Positions 28,045 through 38,847 of a stretch of 64,000 nucleotides of DNA are shown in pieces. Each line of letters opens with the position of its first letter. Position 1 is the first letter of the stretch. This stretch comes from Alkalimarinus coralli. Lineage in GTDB: Bacteria > Pseudomonadota > Gammaproteobacteria > Pseudomonadales > Oleiphilaceae. The position numbers and the translations under genes were made by a program. Under the pieces are notes generated by a model. The model was not told where the DNA came from, did not search any database, and saw nothing but the letters and a program-made list of their open reading frames with translations. The stretch spans positions 4,404,001-4,468,000 of the forward strand of contig NZ_CP096016.1 of assembly GCF_023650515.1 (NCBI RefSeq). Reading direction: 5' to 3'.

Positions 28045-31000
28045 TTACAGTACTCTGCAACAAAAGTGCTTTTGATCTTTGGAGTATTTTTCTGGTACTG
28101 CAATTTTGTCAAAATCTTTATTTTCCTGCATTTCACTGAATGAGCCAGCAGCGGCATAAAAATCATAAAACGGTATATAATTTTTCTCATTTGCGGCATC
28201 CTCATTTTTATTGATAAGAGGAGGCTCGGTTTCTAGTGCTTCTTTTTCTTTCAGATATTGATACATTTCGTCTGTAACAGGGGGGGACAAACTGAAAACA
28301 AAGTTAACCACTGAAACAACTTTCCCATTGTCAGTATTCATTGAGGTTTGCTTAACTTTATCTTTTTCGGGCTCAACTTCACCCATGTAGTAAAATTCAA
28401 TGCCTTCATCGTTATTTTTTTTAATAAATAAGGGCAACCTAATTCTTCCCTTATTGCCAAGTATCGATTGGACATCGTTACTTTCTAGCTTCCTGTTCGA
28501 TTTAGACATCCATGAAAACTCTTTATTATTAATAAATTCATCTTCATATTTAGTTGATTCTGAAATATCTTCGTCTTTATGATAATTTACAAAGATGGGG
28601 CAATGAGAGTTATCAGGGCTAACAAGATAGCCACCAACATTTTGTGCTACTGGGTTTGTGTCTACATTTAATATTCTAAAAACATCTTTTCTTGAATACT
28701 TCTCATACAAAACAAAACCATTATGAAAACTGTTATGTTTATTAATTTCATTAAATTTGTTGATTGAGTAATTGATAGTGTCTTGGAAATACTGCTGAAA
28801 TATATTGTTATTAAGCAATAGTTTAAACTCAGCGGTTAACTGAAAAGAGCCTTTATTAAGGTTTAATATATTGATGCCGTGAATTTCATTAAGGGTGAGT
28901 AGCTTTCCTTTACTTTTTTCACGTATGAATTTTAAGTTAATATTATTTAGGCATGACTGAATAGTTTGATCTGAAACTTCATAACCATACTTATCAGCTA
29001 CGATATTCTTTATTTCTTTAATCGTGCAAGTCTCACGCTTTAACAACGCATTTAGAATTAAACTTTCTTCAACTCGTTTGCCGTTGTTTACTTCAACAGA
29101 AAAGAACTCAAGTAATTTCAGTCCTTTATCAGATATTGAATGAGAGAAGTCATTTTCAACTTTAATTATAAAATTTAGAAATGATTTTGAGTATTCTATG
29201 TAAAGAAACGGGTCGCGCGCGCCATGCTTAACAAAATCCATCATTAGTGGCACTCGGCCAAGCTTATACTTTAAAAGAAAATAATCCTTTTTTAAGTCTG
29301 TAAGCATTTTCATATTTGCAGAGTCGATTGAAGCAAAAATTCTATTTTTTGAAATAGCATCAAAATTGATTGTGGAGCTTCCAGGTATAAGTTTGCTACC
29401 ACTTGCAATTGATCTTCGTAAAACATCTTTGTTATAAGATGTATTGCCATATAGAGCGACTGGGATAAGGTAATTATTGTTATAGTTACCAATAAAATCT
29501 ATTACTGTTAGGTATCCTTTTCCGCCACTTTTGCGCAATCCTCTTCCTAACTGCTGAACAAAAATTATTGCTGACTCAGTAGGGCGAATCATTATAATTT
29601 GATTTACTTTCGGTATATCGATCCCTTCATTAAAAATGTCGACAGTGAAAATATAATCCAGTTTTTCTGATAAATTATCGGACTCTAATAACTGAATAGC
29701 ATTAGCTCTTTCATCTTCCGAATTATCACCAGACAAAGCAATTGAGCGAAAGCCATTCTTATTAAACATCTCTGCTAAATTCTTAGATTCGTCATTACGA
29801 GAACAAAAAACGAGGCCTCTTGTTATGCCGTTATCAGTGCCATAAAACCTAGCATTATCAATAATATGATTAACTCTTTCTTCTGAGGATAAGAATGCAA
29901 AGTTTCGTTTATCTTCTAGCTCTTTTCCATCAACAAATAGGTCGGTCACACCGTAATAATGGAAGCTGCTTAGCATGTCCTCTTCCATTGCTCTATTTAA
30001 ACGAATCTCATAAGCAATATTATGATCAAATAAGCTAAATATATCCTCTCCATCAGTTCTTTCAGGTGTCGCTGTCATTCCTAATAAAAAATTTGGTGTG
30101 AAATGATTTAATAGTCGTTTATAAGAGCTAGCACCTGACCGATGAGATTCATCAATTACAATATAGTCGAAATGATCGTGCAGAAAGTTTTCTAGGTTGG
30201 TTTGTTTTGAAATAGTTTGTACAGTTGCAAATAAAAAATCACGTTCTAAATCTTTTTGGGAACCCGAATATATCCCCACTGTTTTATCAGTACCAAAAAT
30301 ATTCTTAAATGTTTCCATCGATTTTTCAGCAATAGTCCGTCGATGTACCACAAATAATAAACGCTTTGGCTTAAATGCTAATACATCAAAGGCCGATAAA
30401 TAGGTTTTACCTGTTCCTGTAGCTGAGATAAGAAGTGCTTTTGTTGCGCCATTGCGTCTTAACTGTTTAATATTTTTAAGCGCTTCTTTTTGCATGGAAT
30501 TGGGAGAAATTTCAATGCTTAATATGTGATCATCATACTTTTTTCTCAGTAGCTTTTGTTTATCATACGTACTCTGGTATTCCTCAATAAATGCGCTTGT
30601 AACAGGTGTCCCGCTTTTGAAGTCAAGGTTAAATTCATCAATAACTGTTTCAACGATTCTACTTCCATGCAGGGCAGAAACTTGAAGGTTCCACTCTTTA
30701 TTTGTCGTTAGTGCTGATGAGGTAAGATTGCTACTTCCTATGATGAGGTTGTGGTAGTCCGTTCTTTTGAACAAATAACCTTTTGAATGCGAGTTTTCTT
30801 TGGTGGCAATCCGAAGATCAATATTGGTAAATCTAAGAAGCTTTCTAAGTGCTTCAGGATCCGTAAAGTTTAAATATTGAGAAACAACTATTTTTCCTTG
30901 AATACCTCGACTTTCAAGCTCTTTCAATGTATTCATTAAAACTGCAACACCACTAGTTGTAACAAATGCAACTGAGATAAAAAATTCATCGCAAGACAAC

Positions 31001-31143
31001 AACTCACTTAAAATGGATGGTAGAATTTTTTGTGGTGGGTTCTTTTTATTAACCAATAGCGTTGGTTGATATAGTTCTTCCGAATTTATTTCTTTATCTA
31101 TAAATCCGGTTTGTAAACTTTGATGCAGTTTATCTAATATCAT
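28045..31143 (-). pseudogene. PLD nuclease-SF2 helicase-DUF3427 protein, C-terminal LexA-like domain cut off by IS66
   Basis: 1032 residues remain. Order: a PLD-like nuclease domain (H119-x-K121 and IIGSSNLT at 134-141), the SF2 helicase with ATGTGKT (241-247), DESH (331-334), TATPERTDG and the arginine-finger region VQQLGRGLRK, then DUF3427 (FRILNVDTNP... PIFVNYHKDEDISESTKYEDEF). Near the end is FYDFYAAAGSFSEM, a LexA/UmuD-like Ala-Gly cleavage site (A999-G1000). The last codons and stop come from the IS66 end. The serine/lysine half of the LexA-like domain lies beyond the element at 25232-25544. It is coupled to a Nudix gene 13 bases upstream. Codon use is strikingly AT-rich. Such genes sit in defence islands, but the role is inferred. 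Confidence 0.88.
28049..28056. repeat. IS66 target-site duplication, right copy
   Basis: AGTACTCT follows the right IS66 terminus (...GCGCTTAC), identical to the left copy at 25545-25552. Confidence 0.93.
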
Positions 31144-31156
31144 TTAGATTAGACTC

Positions 31157-31555
31157 TTATATGGTATGTTTTTGCAGTTGTTTAACTATTGGAATATCAG
31201 CTGCAGCCCAATCAAGCTTCCCTAATTCTTCTACCTTAAGCCACTTATGATCAATATGTTCCGTTAGGACTACCTCTTTACTGTCAACTAAACAGATATA
31301 GGAGTGCATCGTTATGAAAAAATCAGGGTATTGGTAATTAACTGTATGGAAAAATTTTGGTTCAACAATATTGAGTTTTAATTCTTCTTTAATCTCTCTG
31401 ATTATTGCATCTTCTTTAGTTTCTTTAATTTCAATCTTTCCGCCAGGAAATTCATATTTATCTGAAATGTATTCAAACTTTGCTGCCCCTCGCTGTACGC
31501 ACAGTATTTCATCACCGCACTTTATAATTGCGGCAACCACATCAATTTCTTTCAA
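31157..31555 (-). CDS. Nudix (MutT-like) hydrolase upstream of the helicase
   Basis: A 132-residue Nudix protein with the full box G-x5-E-x7-R-E-I-x-E-E-L (GGKIEIKETKEDAIIREIKEEL, residues about 40-61 in three runs). It resembles 8-oxo-dGTP-type pyrophosphohydrolases, which cleave nucleoside diphosphates linked to X. The start is TTG at 31555, supported by AGGTGA 4 bases upstream. It is the first gene of a two-gene operon with the PLD-helicase, 13 bases apart. The pairing suggests it supplies or removes a nucleotide for the same system; this is inference. Confidence 0.9.
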   Translation of the reverse strand: MKEIDVVAAIIKCGDEILCVQRGAAKFEYISDKYEFPGGKIEIKETKEDAIIREIKEELKLNIVEPKFFHTVNYQYPDFFITMHSYICLVDSKEVVLTEHIDHKWLKVEELGKLDWAAADIPIVKQLQKHTI

Positions 31556-32244
31556 AATATCACCTATGTATATGAAGTAAATGGGGATTATAGCAAATAA
31601 TAGTCATTATTATTTTTTGTCCAAAACTTCTTTTTAGTAGTTTTGCAATAGCTTTCCTACGTTTTCTTTGAGTTTCTCGGGCGTACCTAAATCTATATAA
31701 AATAAAACTGACTATCAGTTGCATAGCTTGTAACCACTGGTCAATTAGCGCTGCAAAGTCACTGTCTTGTGGCACATGTGCAAGTGCTGGGGCTTAATAA
31801 TTTCTTCTGCTTGTAGAAAGACGTTGGATTTATTGTTCATCATTCGCTACTAAAATTCTTGTTAAGGAGAGTCAGAAAAGCTGCTTTTATTCCATCCCCT
31901 GACAAGGGGGTGGCTAGGAGTGGATTTGAGTTGTCTAAAAAACGCTAATACTAACAGTCAGGTTTGAACAATATATGCATCAAGAGAGAGATTTTAAAGG
32001 TTCGTATTGCTAATGAATCAAACACAGTAGGCAGATAAATGCCCAGATCATGCAGCTTTCTGAGGGTGTCTGTAACAATTTGTCCCAGAGTTTACATGGT
32101 GACCTAAGTAATCAATGTAGTATGGGCAGGATTGGTGAGTGGCTAAATGGTGCAATACAGCAAACGAAGTGTGAGGCAAAGAATGAATGTGAACTTATAA
32201 CCCCTTTATATATTGGAAAATAAAAATATAGTTTCTCTGAAACA
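31556..32244. other. Intergenic stretch between the Nudix gene and hipA module 2
   Basis: About 690 bases. On the minus strand a 71-codon GTG-started frame (31560-31775) reads DFAALIDQWLQAMQ then a basic tail, but I see no homology signal and no good ribosome site, so I do not call it. The rest shows only stop-rich frames. It includes the Nudix promoter region. Confidence 0.4.
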
Positions 32245-33495
32245 TTAAACATTAAACGCTGATTGTTTCATGGCTTGCTCGGCTCGGCTGATCCCGAGGC
32301 GCTTAGCAACGGCTTGCCATTGTTTAACCGCCATTAATACTTCATCGTAAATTTGCGTGGCTTGGGGTTGAGAAAGTCGGAAGAAGTCTTTTACGTCAAA
32401 GGCTAATGGGTAGTCTAGAGCGTTGTCTGTATCGGTAATATTTAGATGCAGGCCGTGTTTACCCACTATCGGGTTTAAATCATAAGCGGGTGATAACTTC
32501 CAACCATTCTTTGTTAATAAAAAACCATGATTACGCAGGTGGTCATCCGTATTGGACACCGCAATATTAAACACGATGCGACGCCATAACTGTGCTAAAT
32601 CTGCTTCTGTTTGTGCACCTTGAGTAGAAAGGAATTCAGCAATCTCTAAGTAGCTGGCACCTTGAGATTGTTCACCATCATAGTATTGAAGCTGTGTCAT
32701 GGCCGATGAGAAATGCAGTCGTTGATCACCGTCGCGGTCAAAGCGTTTTGTTAAAAAGGTATGATGCCGAGAGGAAAACTGCCTAATCTCACTTGGAAAC
32801 ATGTCAACACCTGCCGCCAAAGCCAATTCATAACAGACCATCTCCCACGCCCCTACATCATGGGTATCATTTAGATTGGGAAACTTAGCAATCCACAATT
32901 GGCCTTGTTCATCTGTCACACAAGCCTTGGGCCTTGCACCACCTAATGATGAGCCTGGAGAAATCAGCATCTTCAACCAGTGATAATACTCGTCACTGTC
33001 GATGTTATCATCTTTTTCAATCTGCATTGCAGCGTGCTCCAACTCTCGCAGAGAAGCCATTGGCGGCGCAGCAAATTCGGCATTATTGTCTAAAAAAGCA
33101 TCCGACCCTACTCGCTTAAATCGAATACCACCCATCCGGTAAGAGTCATGTACGCCTAGCAGGTAATCTAGCTCGTTTAATCGACTTGTTGCTCGAATGC
33201 CTTTGCGCGCTTCAACGGCCGCACGCCGCTGCATTAGAATACGTCCCCATCTATCAGGCGATGAATCAAGAAATGCACGGAAGTTTTTATCGGCTTCGTC
33301 ATTGTAGAGGTCACCGGAGTGAAGCGTCAGGATTGGGTCAATTTGCAAGCGATAGGCTGAGGTTAAAAACGCTTTATCGTAGGCAAAGCTAAACACGCCA
33401 CCTCGGCTTGAATCGCTGTAAGAAAGCTGCCCTATTAGCAAAGGCACTTCAATTGGCTGCCAGTCGGCATAGACTTCGACAATTTCACGGCTCAT
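32245..33495 (-). CDS. HipA-family kinase toxin (module 2)
   Basis: 416 residues. The kinase shows the phosphate-binding stretch PGSSLGGARPKACV, catalytic loop NTDDHLRNHGFLL and metal-binding SPAYDLNP. The N-terminal part is the HipA coupling domain. It is only distantly like module 1 at 16291-17520; this version has the SLGGARPK motif typical of the second large HipA branch. All catalytic residues are present. The start overlaps the HTH gene by 4 bases, making one operon. Confidence 0.92.
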   Translation of the reverse strand: MSREIVEVYADWQPIEVPLLIGQLSYSDSSRGGVFSFAYDKAFLTSAYRLQIDPILTLHSGDLYNDEADKNFRAFLDSSPDRWGRILMQRRAAVEARKGIRATSRLNELDYLLGVHDSYRMGGIRFKRVGSDAFLDNNAEFAAPPMASLRELEHAAMQIEKDDNIDSDEYYHWLKMLISPGSSLGGARPKACVTDEQGQLWIAKFPNLNDTHDVGAWEMVCYELALAAGVDMFPSEIRQFSSRHHTFLTKRFDRDGDQRLHFSSAMTQLQYYDGEQSQGASYLEIAEFLSTQGAQTEADLAQLWRRIVFNIAVSNTDDHLRNHGFLLTKNGWKLSPAYDLNPIVGKHGLHLNITDTDNALDYPLAFDVKDFFRLSQPQATQIYDEVLMAVKQWQAVAKRLGISRAEQAMKQSAFNV

Positions 33496-33797
33496 CTTGA
33501 ACCTTCTAGCAATTTTATATTTTGCAGTTTGATACCAACTTCATCATGAGCGGCCATTTCTGCAAAATTACTTTCCATACCGAGGACGGCCATAACCTTT
33601 AAGTAAGTGCCTATGGCAACGCCCGGATCACCAGCGAAGACTTTGTTTACGGTTTTATGATCAAAGCCCGTACGTTCACACAGCAGCTTTTTTGTATAAC
33701 CTCGTCGTTTCATCGCCAACAACAAGTCCTCACCAAAATGAGTCAGGATCTTGCGCTGCTTTGGAAACAACACATTGTGCAAATTACGCTTAGCCAT
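33492..33797 (-). CDS. HTH antitoxin partner of HipA (module 2)
   Basis: A 101-residue XRE-type protein with HTH at about 27-65 (LLLAMKRRGYTKKLLCERTGFDHKTVNKVFAG). It probably binds the TATTCCC/GGGAATA palindromes just upstream and restrains the kinase. Overlap of its stop with the hipA start (ATGA) suggests coupled translation. It differs from the HipB of module 1 in sequence and operator, so cross-talk is unlikely. Confidence 0.86.
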   Translation of the reverse strand: MAKRNLHNVLFPKQRKILTHFGEDLLLAMKRRGYTKKLLCERTGFDHKTVNKVFAGDPGVAIGTYLKVMAVLGMESNFAEMAAHDEVGIKLQNIKLLEGSR

Positions 33798-33811
33798 ATC
33801 ACCAACCTAAG

Positions 33812-33936
33812 GGGCTATATTCCCATTATTCAAGCATTAATAGGAATATAGTCCAACCCTGAAGTCCAAGCAACTCTAAAATATAAAATAAGGGACTATA
33901 TTCCCGTTTTGCTGATTATTATTGGAATAATATCCC
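33812..33936. promoter_or_regulatory. Operator array upstream of hipBA module 2
   Basis: Four related sites: GGGCTATATTCCC (33812-33824), GGAATATAGTCC (33843-33854), GGGACTATATTCCC (33892-33905) and GGAATAATATCCC (33924-33936). Each is roughly palindromic with the same core, and orientations alternate. They lie directly before the HTH gene, as expected for cooperative autorepression by a HipB-type dimer. Confidence 0.72.
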
Positions 33937-33959
33937 TCTTTTAGGTTTTGTTTGCGCGT

Positions 33960-34003
33960 TGGCCAAGCTATGTTGACGGAAATCGTGCTCGATACAGCTT
34001 TTC
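33960..34003. repeat. Dispersed repeat copy at the right edge of the island
   Basis: This stretch and 24870-24913 share a 44-base pattern (CTATG...AAATCGTGCTCGATA-x-AGC-x-TTTC) at about 80% identity. A shorter exact 21-base part is shared by 15748-15768 and 24896-24916. The copies stand between functional modules. It may be the remnant of one mobile or recombination unit. Confidence 0.6.
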
Positions 34004-34987
34004 TCAATATGCTGCTATATGATACTGGTTTCGACCGTTCTGTTTGGCGGCATAAAGTGCTTTATCCGCTTTAGTTAGTATATTCTCTGGAGATGTTTGT
34101 GTCGAAGAGACACCAATGCTTATGGTCAGTGTTTTGTTGAATTGAGAGTAGTCATGCTTAATCTTGAGTTTTATGATTGCCTGCAATAGCTTTGTACAGA
34201 CCGTCTTAGCTTCATGGGGGGTTGTGAATGGTAAAAGTACGACGAACTCTTCACCTCCATAGCGTGCAACGAAGTCTGTTTTGCGGCTAAGGGTTGATTG
34301 AATGCATTTTGCTATCGTTTGAATAACTAGATCTCCCTGCTCATGGCCATATAAATCGTTATATTGTTTGAAGTGATCTATATCGATCATGAGCAAAGAT
34401 AGAGTTTTGTCTTCTCTTCTAGCGACTGAAAGTTCAGAGATGAGTCTTTCGTCATACGCTCTACGATTTGCTATTCGAGACAGAGGGTCGATGCGAACGA
34501 GGGTTTCTAACTCTTTATTGGCATTTTTGAGAAGGTCTTGGGTGTTTTTGAGTTCTGTAATATCGAGGTGGGTTCCTATCATCCTTTTCGGAACGCCTTT
34601 GCTTTCCCACTCGATGACTCTGCCGGTATCGTAAACCCAGATCCATTGACCGCTTTTATGCTTCATCCGAGATTCGCAAATATAGTAATCTGTTTTACCT
34701 GACCAATGATCATTTAATAAACGCTCAGACTCTTTCAGATCTTCCGGGTGGGCGTACTTTAACCAAGTATCAATGCTAACAGGGGATAGCTCTTCAAGTG
34801 TGTAGCCTATAATGTTGGCCCAACGCTCATTAAATATCGTTTCGTTAGTTTGAACATACCAATCCCAGATACCAACACCTGTGGCGGCCATAATTAGCTC
34901 TAGTTGTGCTTCATGTGATTTAAGCTCGGTGATTTCCTGTTGGAGCGCTTTAACTTCAGCTTTAAGTGACGCTATTGTGTCTGGCAT
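34004..34987 (-). CDS. PAS-GGDEF diguanylate cyclase
   Basis: 327 residues from MPDTIASLK at 34987; the longer upstream frame lacks family likeness. Domains: an N-terminal coiled coil (about 5-28), a PAS/PAC sensor (about 30-150, GVGIWDWYVQTNETIFNERW to GTHLDITELK) and a GGDEF domain (about 170-325). The active site is GGEEF within RYGGEEFVVLLPF. An RKTD inhibitory I-site precedes it by the usual five residues. It should make cyclic di-GMP under feedback control. No membrane segment, so it is cytosolic. It is divergent from gmk. Confidence 0.93.
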   Translation of the reverse strand: MPDTIASLKAEVKALQQEITELKSHEAQLELIMAATGVGIWDWYVQTNETIFNERWANIIGYTLEELSPVSIDTWLKYAHPEDLKESERLLNDHWSGKTDYYICESRMKHKSGQWIWVYDTGRVIEWESKGVPKRMIGTHLDITELKNTQDLLKNANKELETLVRIDPLSRIANRRAYDERLISELSVARREDKTLSLLMIDIDHFKQYNDLYGHEQGDLVIQTIAKCIQSTLSRKTDFVARYGGEEFVVLLPFTTPHEAKTVCTKLLQAIIKLKIKHDYSQFNKTLTISIGVSSTQTSPENILTKADKALYAAKQNGRNQYHIAAY

Positions 34988-35101
34988 GCTTAACTTACCA
35001 TGATCCCTTGGGACATTAATGGCTCGATGTAGATATTTGGATATGCTTGAAAAACAGACCCTATAAGGTAGAACGATAGTAGGGGGTGTTTGATATGGCA
35101 A

Positions 35102-36048
<947 letters not shown>

Positions 36049-36116
36049 GTGGGCATAGTTAGGTAAACTAGCCCGTTAATTTTTTGGTAATTAAGTATTT
36101 TAACCGGGGTTCCCTG

Positions 36117-36329
36117 ATGGCAAGAGTAACTGTAGAAGATTGTCTAGAAAACGTAGAAAATCGCTTTGAATTGATTATGGTCTCTACAAAAAGAGCTCGT
36201 CAGCTCGCAACGGGTGGAAAAGACCCTATGGTTGAGTGGGAAAACGACAAACCGACCGTGGTTGCGTTAAGAGAGATTGCAGAAGGGTTTATCGATAAGT
36301 CGATTCTGGATGATCACGAAGTCGATTAA
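36117..36329 (+). CDS. rpoZ: RNA polymerase omega subunit
   Basis: 70 residues beginning [30 protein letters not shown], the family signature. The longer upstream frame is rejected by length and homology. Omega helps fold the beta' subunit and forms part of a ppGpp site in RNA polymerase. It is followed by a strong terminator, so spoT must have its own promoter. Confidence 0.97.
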   Translation: MARVTVEDCLENVENRFELIMVSTKRARQLATGGKDPMVEWENDKPTVVALREIAEGFIDKSILDDHEVD

Positions 36330-36386
36330 TTTTTATTTGAAAAAACATGTAGTGTAATTATAGTATTCACTATATGGAGCGTTTAT

Positions 36387-36421
36387 AAAAAAACCCGAAT
36401 GTTCCCCATTCGGGTTTTTTT
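36387..36421. terminator. Intrinsic terminator after rpoZ
   Basis: AAAAAACCCGAATG and CATTCGGGTTTTTT form a 14-bp stem around ttccc, with a T-run. It ends the gmk-rpoZ transcript. The remaining 190 bases up to spoT are AT-rich and should hold the spoT promoter. Confidence 0.92.
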
Positions 36422-36613
36422 GTCTGGATGTATTGTTCTCAAGTAGATATAGTTCTGGAACAGATATCGTTTATTATTAGATATAGTGATCCAATATATA
36501 TAGGTAGTCCTCAATTAAATACCTCGAAAGCTGTTATTTTTCGGTGTGGTGCCTCAGATGGTTTTCGGGAATTGTCGTTAGTTTTTTGTTGAGCCCAAAG
36601 GGCAGGAGTCTGT

Positions 36614-38758
36614 GTGCCAGAGATTGATGCTTTTACTGAAGGATTGAAAGAATATCTGGATGATCAGGCAGTCAATTTGGTTAGGCAGGCGTATATTTGC
36701 GCTGAAAAAGCTCATGAAGGACAGTTCCGCAGAAGCGGCGAGCCCTATATTATCCACCCTTTAGCGGTGGCAAAAATTCTCGCTGGCCTGCGGATGGACT
36801 CCCAAACGCTGATGGCCGCACTACTCCATGATGTCATCGAAGATACCGATGTTGCCAAAGAAGAGCTGGCTGCACAGTTTGGTGATGTGGTTGCGGAGCT
36901 TGTCGACGGGGTCAGCAAGTTAACTCAGATAGAGTTCAAGTCTAAAGCTGAAGCGCAAGCCGAGAACTTCAGGAAAATGACCTTGGCCATGGCCAAGGAT
37001 ATTCGCGTTATTTTGGTCAAGCTGGCAGACCGTCTTCATAACATGAGAACGTTAGGGCCTTTACACCCAGAAAAACGCCGCCGGATAGCCACAGAAACCC
37101 TCGATATCTATGCGCCTATTGCCAACCGGCTTGGTATCAATAGCATTCGTATTGAACTGGAAGATCTTGGCTTTGCTGCACTGTATCCCATGCGGGCAAA
37201 ATATATCCGTAAAGCGGTGCAAAACTTAAGGGGCAACCATCAAGAGATTATCGGTGAAATAAAGCGACGGCTAGAGGAGCGGCTTTCTGAGCGAGACCTT
37301 GAAGGCGTTATTATCGGGCGGGAAAAACACCTTAATAGCATCTATCAGAAGATGAAGTACAAGCATAAGTCATTTCATGAAATCATGGATGTTTATGCGT
37401 TCCGGATAGTGACCGACAATGAAGATAGCTGCTACCGAATTCTCGGCGCGGTACATAGCCTGTATAAACCTCTTCCCGGCCGTTTTAAAGATTATATTGC
37501 GATGCCAAAAGCGAACGGCTATCAGTCGTTGCATACAACGCTATTTGGCATGCACGTCAATATCGAAATTCAGATTAGAACGACCGAAATGGAAGCGTTG
37601 GCGAACAACGGTATTGCTGCCCATTGGCTGTATAAGTCAAGCTCGCCGGATGTTGCTGCAGCCAGCCAGGTTAGAGTTGACCGCTGGGTTAAAGGCTTGA
37701 TGGAGATGAGGGAGCGCTCTGACGACTCAATGGAGTTCATTGAGGATGTTAAAATAGACCTGTTTCCAGATGAAATTTACGTCTTTACCCCAAAAGGAAA
37801 AATACTGGAACTGCCCGCCGGTGCAACGCCTGTCGACTTTGCGTATAGCATTCATACCGATATTGGCAATGCCTGTGTCGCATGCCGAGTTAATAAGGTC
37901 CTCTCTCCACTCAGTGCGCCATTGCAAAGCGGGCAAACCATCGAAATAGTGACGGCGCCGGGTGCCAAGCCGAGTATGTCCTGGTTGAGTTTTGTGGTGA
38001 CGGGTAAGGCCAAGAGTGGCATCAGGCACTTTTTGAAAGAGCAAAAACAGAGCGAGTCATCTGAGCTGGGCCGCCTGCTGCTGAAAAAATCACTCAACAG
38101 CTTCGGCAAAAAGTTATCTGACATCCCGAAAGAACAGATTAAACGTGTTGTTAAGCACAATAAAGTGAGCAGCTTTGACGACATCTTGGAAGAGATCGGG
38201 TTGGGCAGTCGAATGTCTTACATTGTTGCTCGGCAGCTTGTGCCGCTGGATGATGAGCAGGTTGAAGCTTCAGAAGTGGGACAGGATGAAGATTCATCGA
38301 CTCTCACGATTAAAGGTGCGGAGGGTTTGCTGGTTAGTTTTGCTCACTGCTGTAAGCCTATTCCTGGAGACCCGATTGTGGGTGTTATGGGAAGCGGCAG
38401 TGGCCTGATGATTCACACTGAAAACTGTAGCAAGTTGAACGCAAAAGGCCGTAGCAAACAGAGTGGAAGTGAGCAGGGAGGTTTAATCGCGCTTGATTGG
38501 GCCAAGGATATTACTGATGAATTCTCGGTTGTGCTTAAAGTTGAACTTGAGCGTCAAAGAGGCATTATTGCTGAACTCGCATCGGCGGTGACCATCGCAG
38601 ATGGCAATATAGAAAAAATTAATGTTGAAGAGCAGAGTGCCAAGCATAGCGTTATCAGTTTGGTTATACATGTTCAGGGTAGACAGCACCTTGCTCGTGT
38701 AATGAGACGAATAAGAAATATGAGGGCTGTTATCAGTATTGCCCGAGTTAAAAATTGA
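36614..38758 (+). CDS. spoT: Bifunctional (p)ppGpp synthetase/hydrolase
   Basis: 714 residues starting at GTG 36614, 5 bases after AGGAG. The HD hydrolase is intact: H48 (IIHPL), H72-D73 and E76-D77 (LLHDVIEDTDV). The synthetase region includes YAFRIVTDNEDSCYRILG and GRFKDYIAMPKANGYQSLHT. A TGS domain (IYVFTPKGKILELPAGATPVDFAYSIH) and a C-terminal ACT domain follow. The order and length match SpoT rather than RelA, whose HD site is dead. It sets the stringent alarmone level. Confidence 0.97.
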   Translation: MPEIDAFTEGLKEYLDDQAVNLVRQAYICAEKAHEGQFRRSGEPYIIHPLAVAKILAGLRMDSQTLMAALLHDVIEDTDVAKEELAAQFGDVVAELVDGVSKLTQIEFKSKAEAQAENFRKMTLAMAKDIRVILVKLADRLHNMRTLGPLHPEKRRRIATETLDIYAPIANRLGINSIRIELEDLGFAALYPMRAKYIRKAVQNLRGNHQEIIGEIKRRLEERLSERDLEGVIIGREKHLNSIYQKMKYKHKSFHEIMDVYAFRIVTDNEDSCYRILGAVHSLYKPLPGRFKDYIAMPKANGYQSLHTTLFGMHVNIEIQIRTTEMEALANNGIAAHWLYKSSSPDVAAASQVRVDRWVKGLMEMRERSDDSMEFIEDVKIDLFPDEIYVFTPKGKILELPAGATPVDFAYSIHTDIGNACVACRVNKVLSPLSAPLQSGQTIEIVTAPGAKPSMSWLSFVVTGKAKSGIRHFLKEQKQSESSELGRLLLKKSLNSFGKKLSDIPKEQIKRVVKHNKVSSFDDILEEIGLGSRMSYIVARQLVPLDDEQVEASEVGQDEDSSTLTIKGAEGLLVSFAHCCKPIPGDPIVGVMGSGSGLMIHTENCSKLNAKGRSKQSGSEQGGLIALDWAKDITDEFSVVLKVELERQRGIIAELASAVTIADGNIEKINVEEQSAKHSVISLVIHVQGRQHLARVMRRIRNMRAVISIARVKN

Positions 38759-38847
38759 TACGAGCCTGCTATAACTTCGCGTGACTAAGCGGACGTCGTG
38801 CGAATTAACTTTAAAGATAATGATGAAAAAGGATCTTGGGGATCACT

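Larger units (their letters stand above)
25553..28048 (+). mobile_element. Complete IS66-family element (2496 bp)
   Basis: It has termini GTAAGCG... and ...CGCTTAC with imperfect further pairing (TAAATC-x-GC), an 8-bp target duplication, and three genes tnpA, tnpB and tnpC in the standard order. The insertion interrupts the minus-strand helicase gene near its LexA-like domain. Exact target repeats and intact genes suggest a recent event. Confidence 0.95.

Noticed and set aside
31560-31775. 71-codon minus-strand frame overlapping the Nudix promoter
   Set aside because: GTG start without a clear ribosome site, and it overlaps the leader of the Nudix gene; no recognisable domain.
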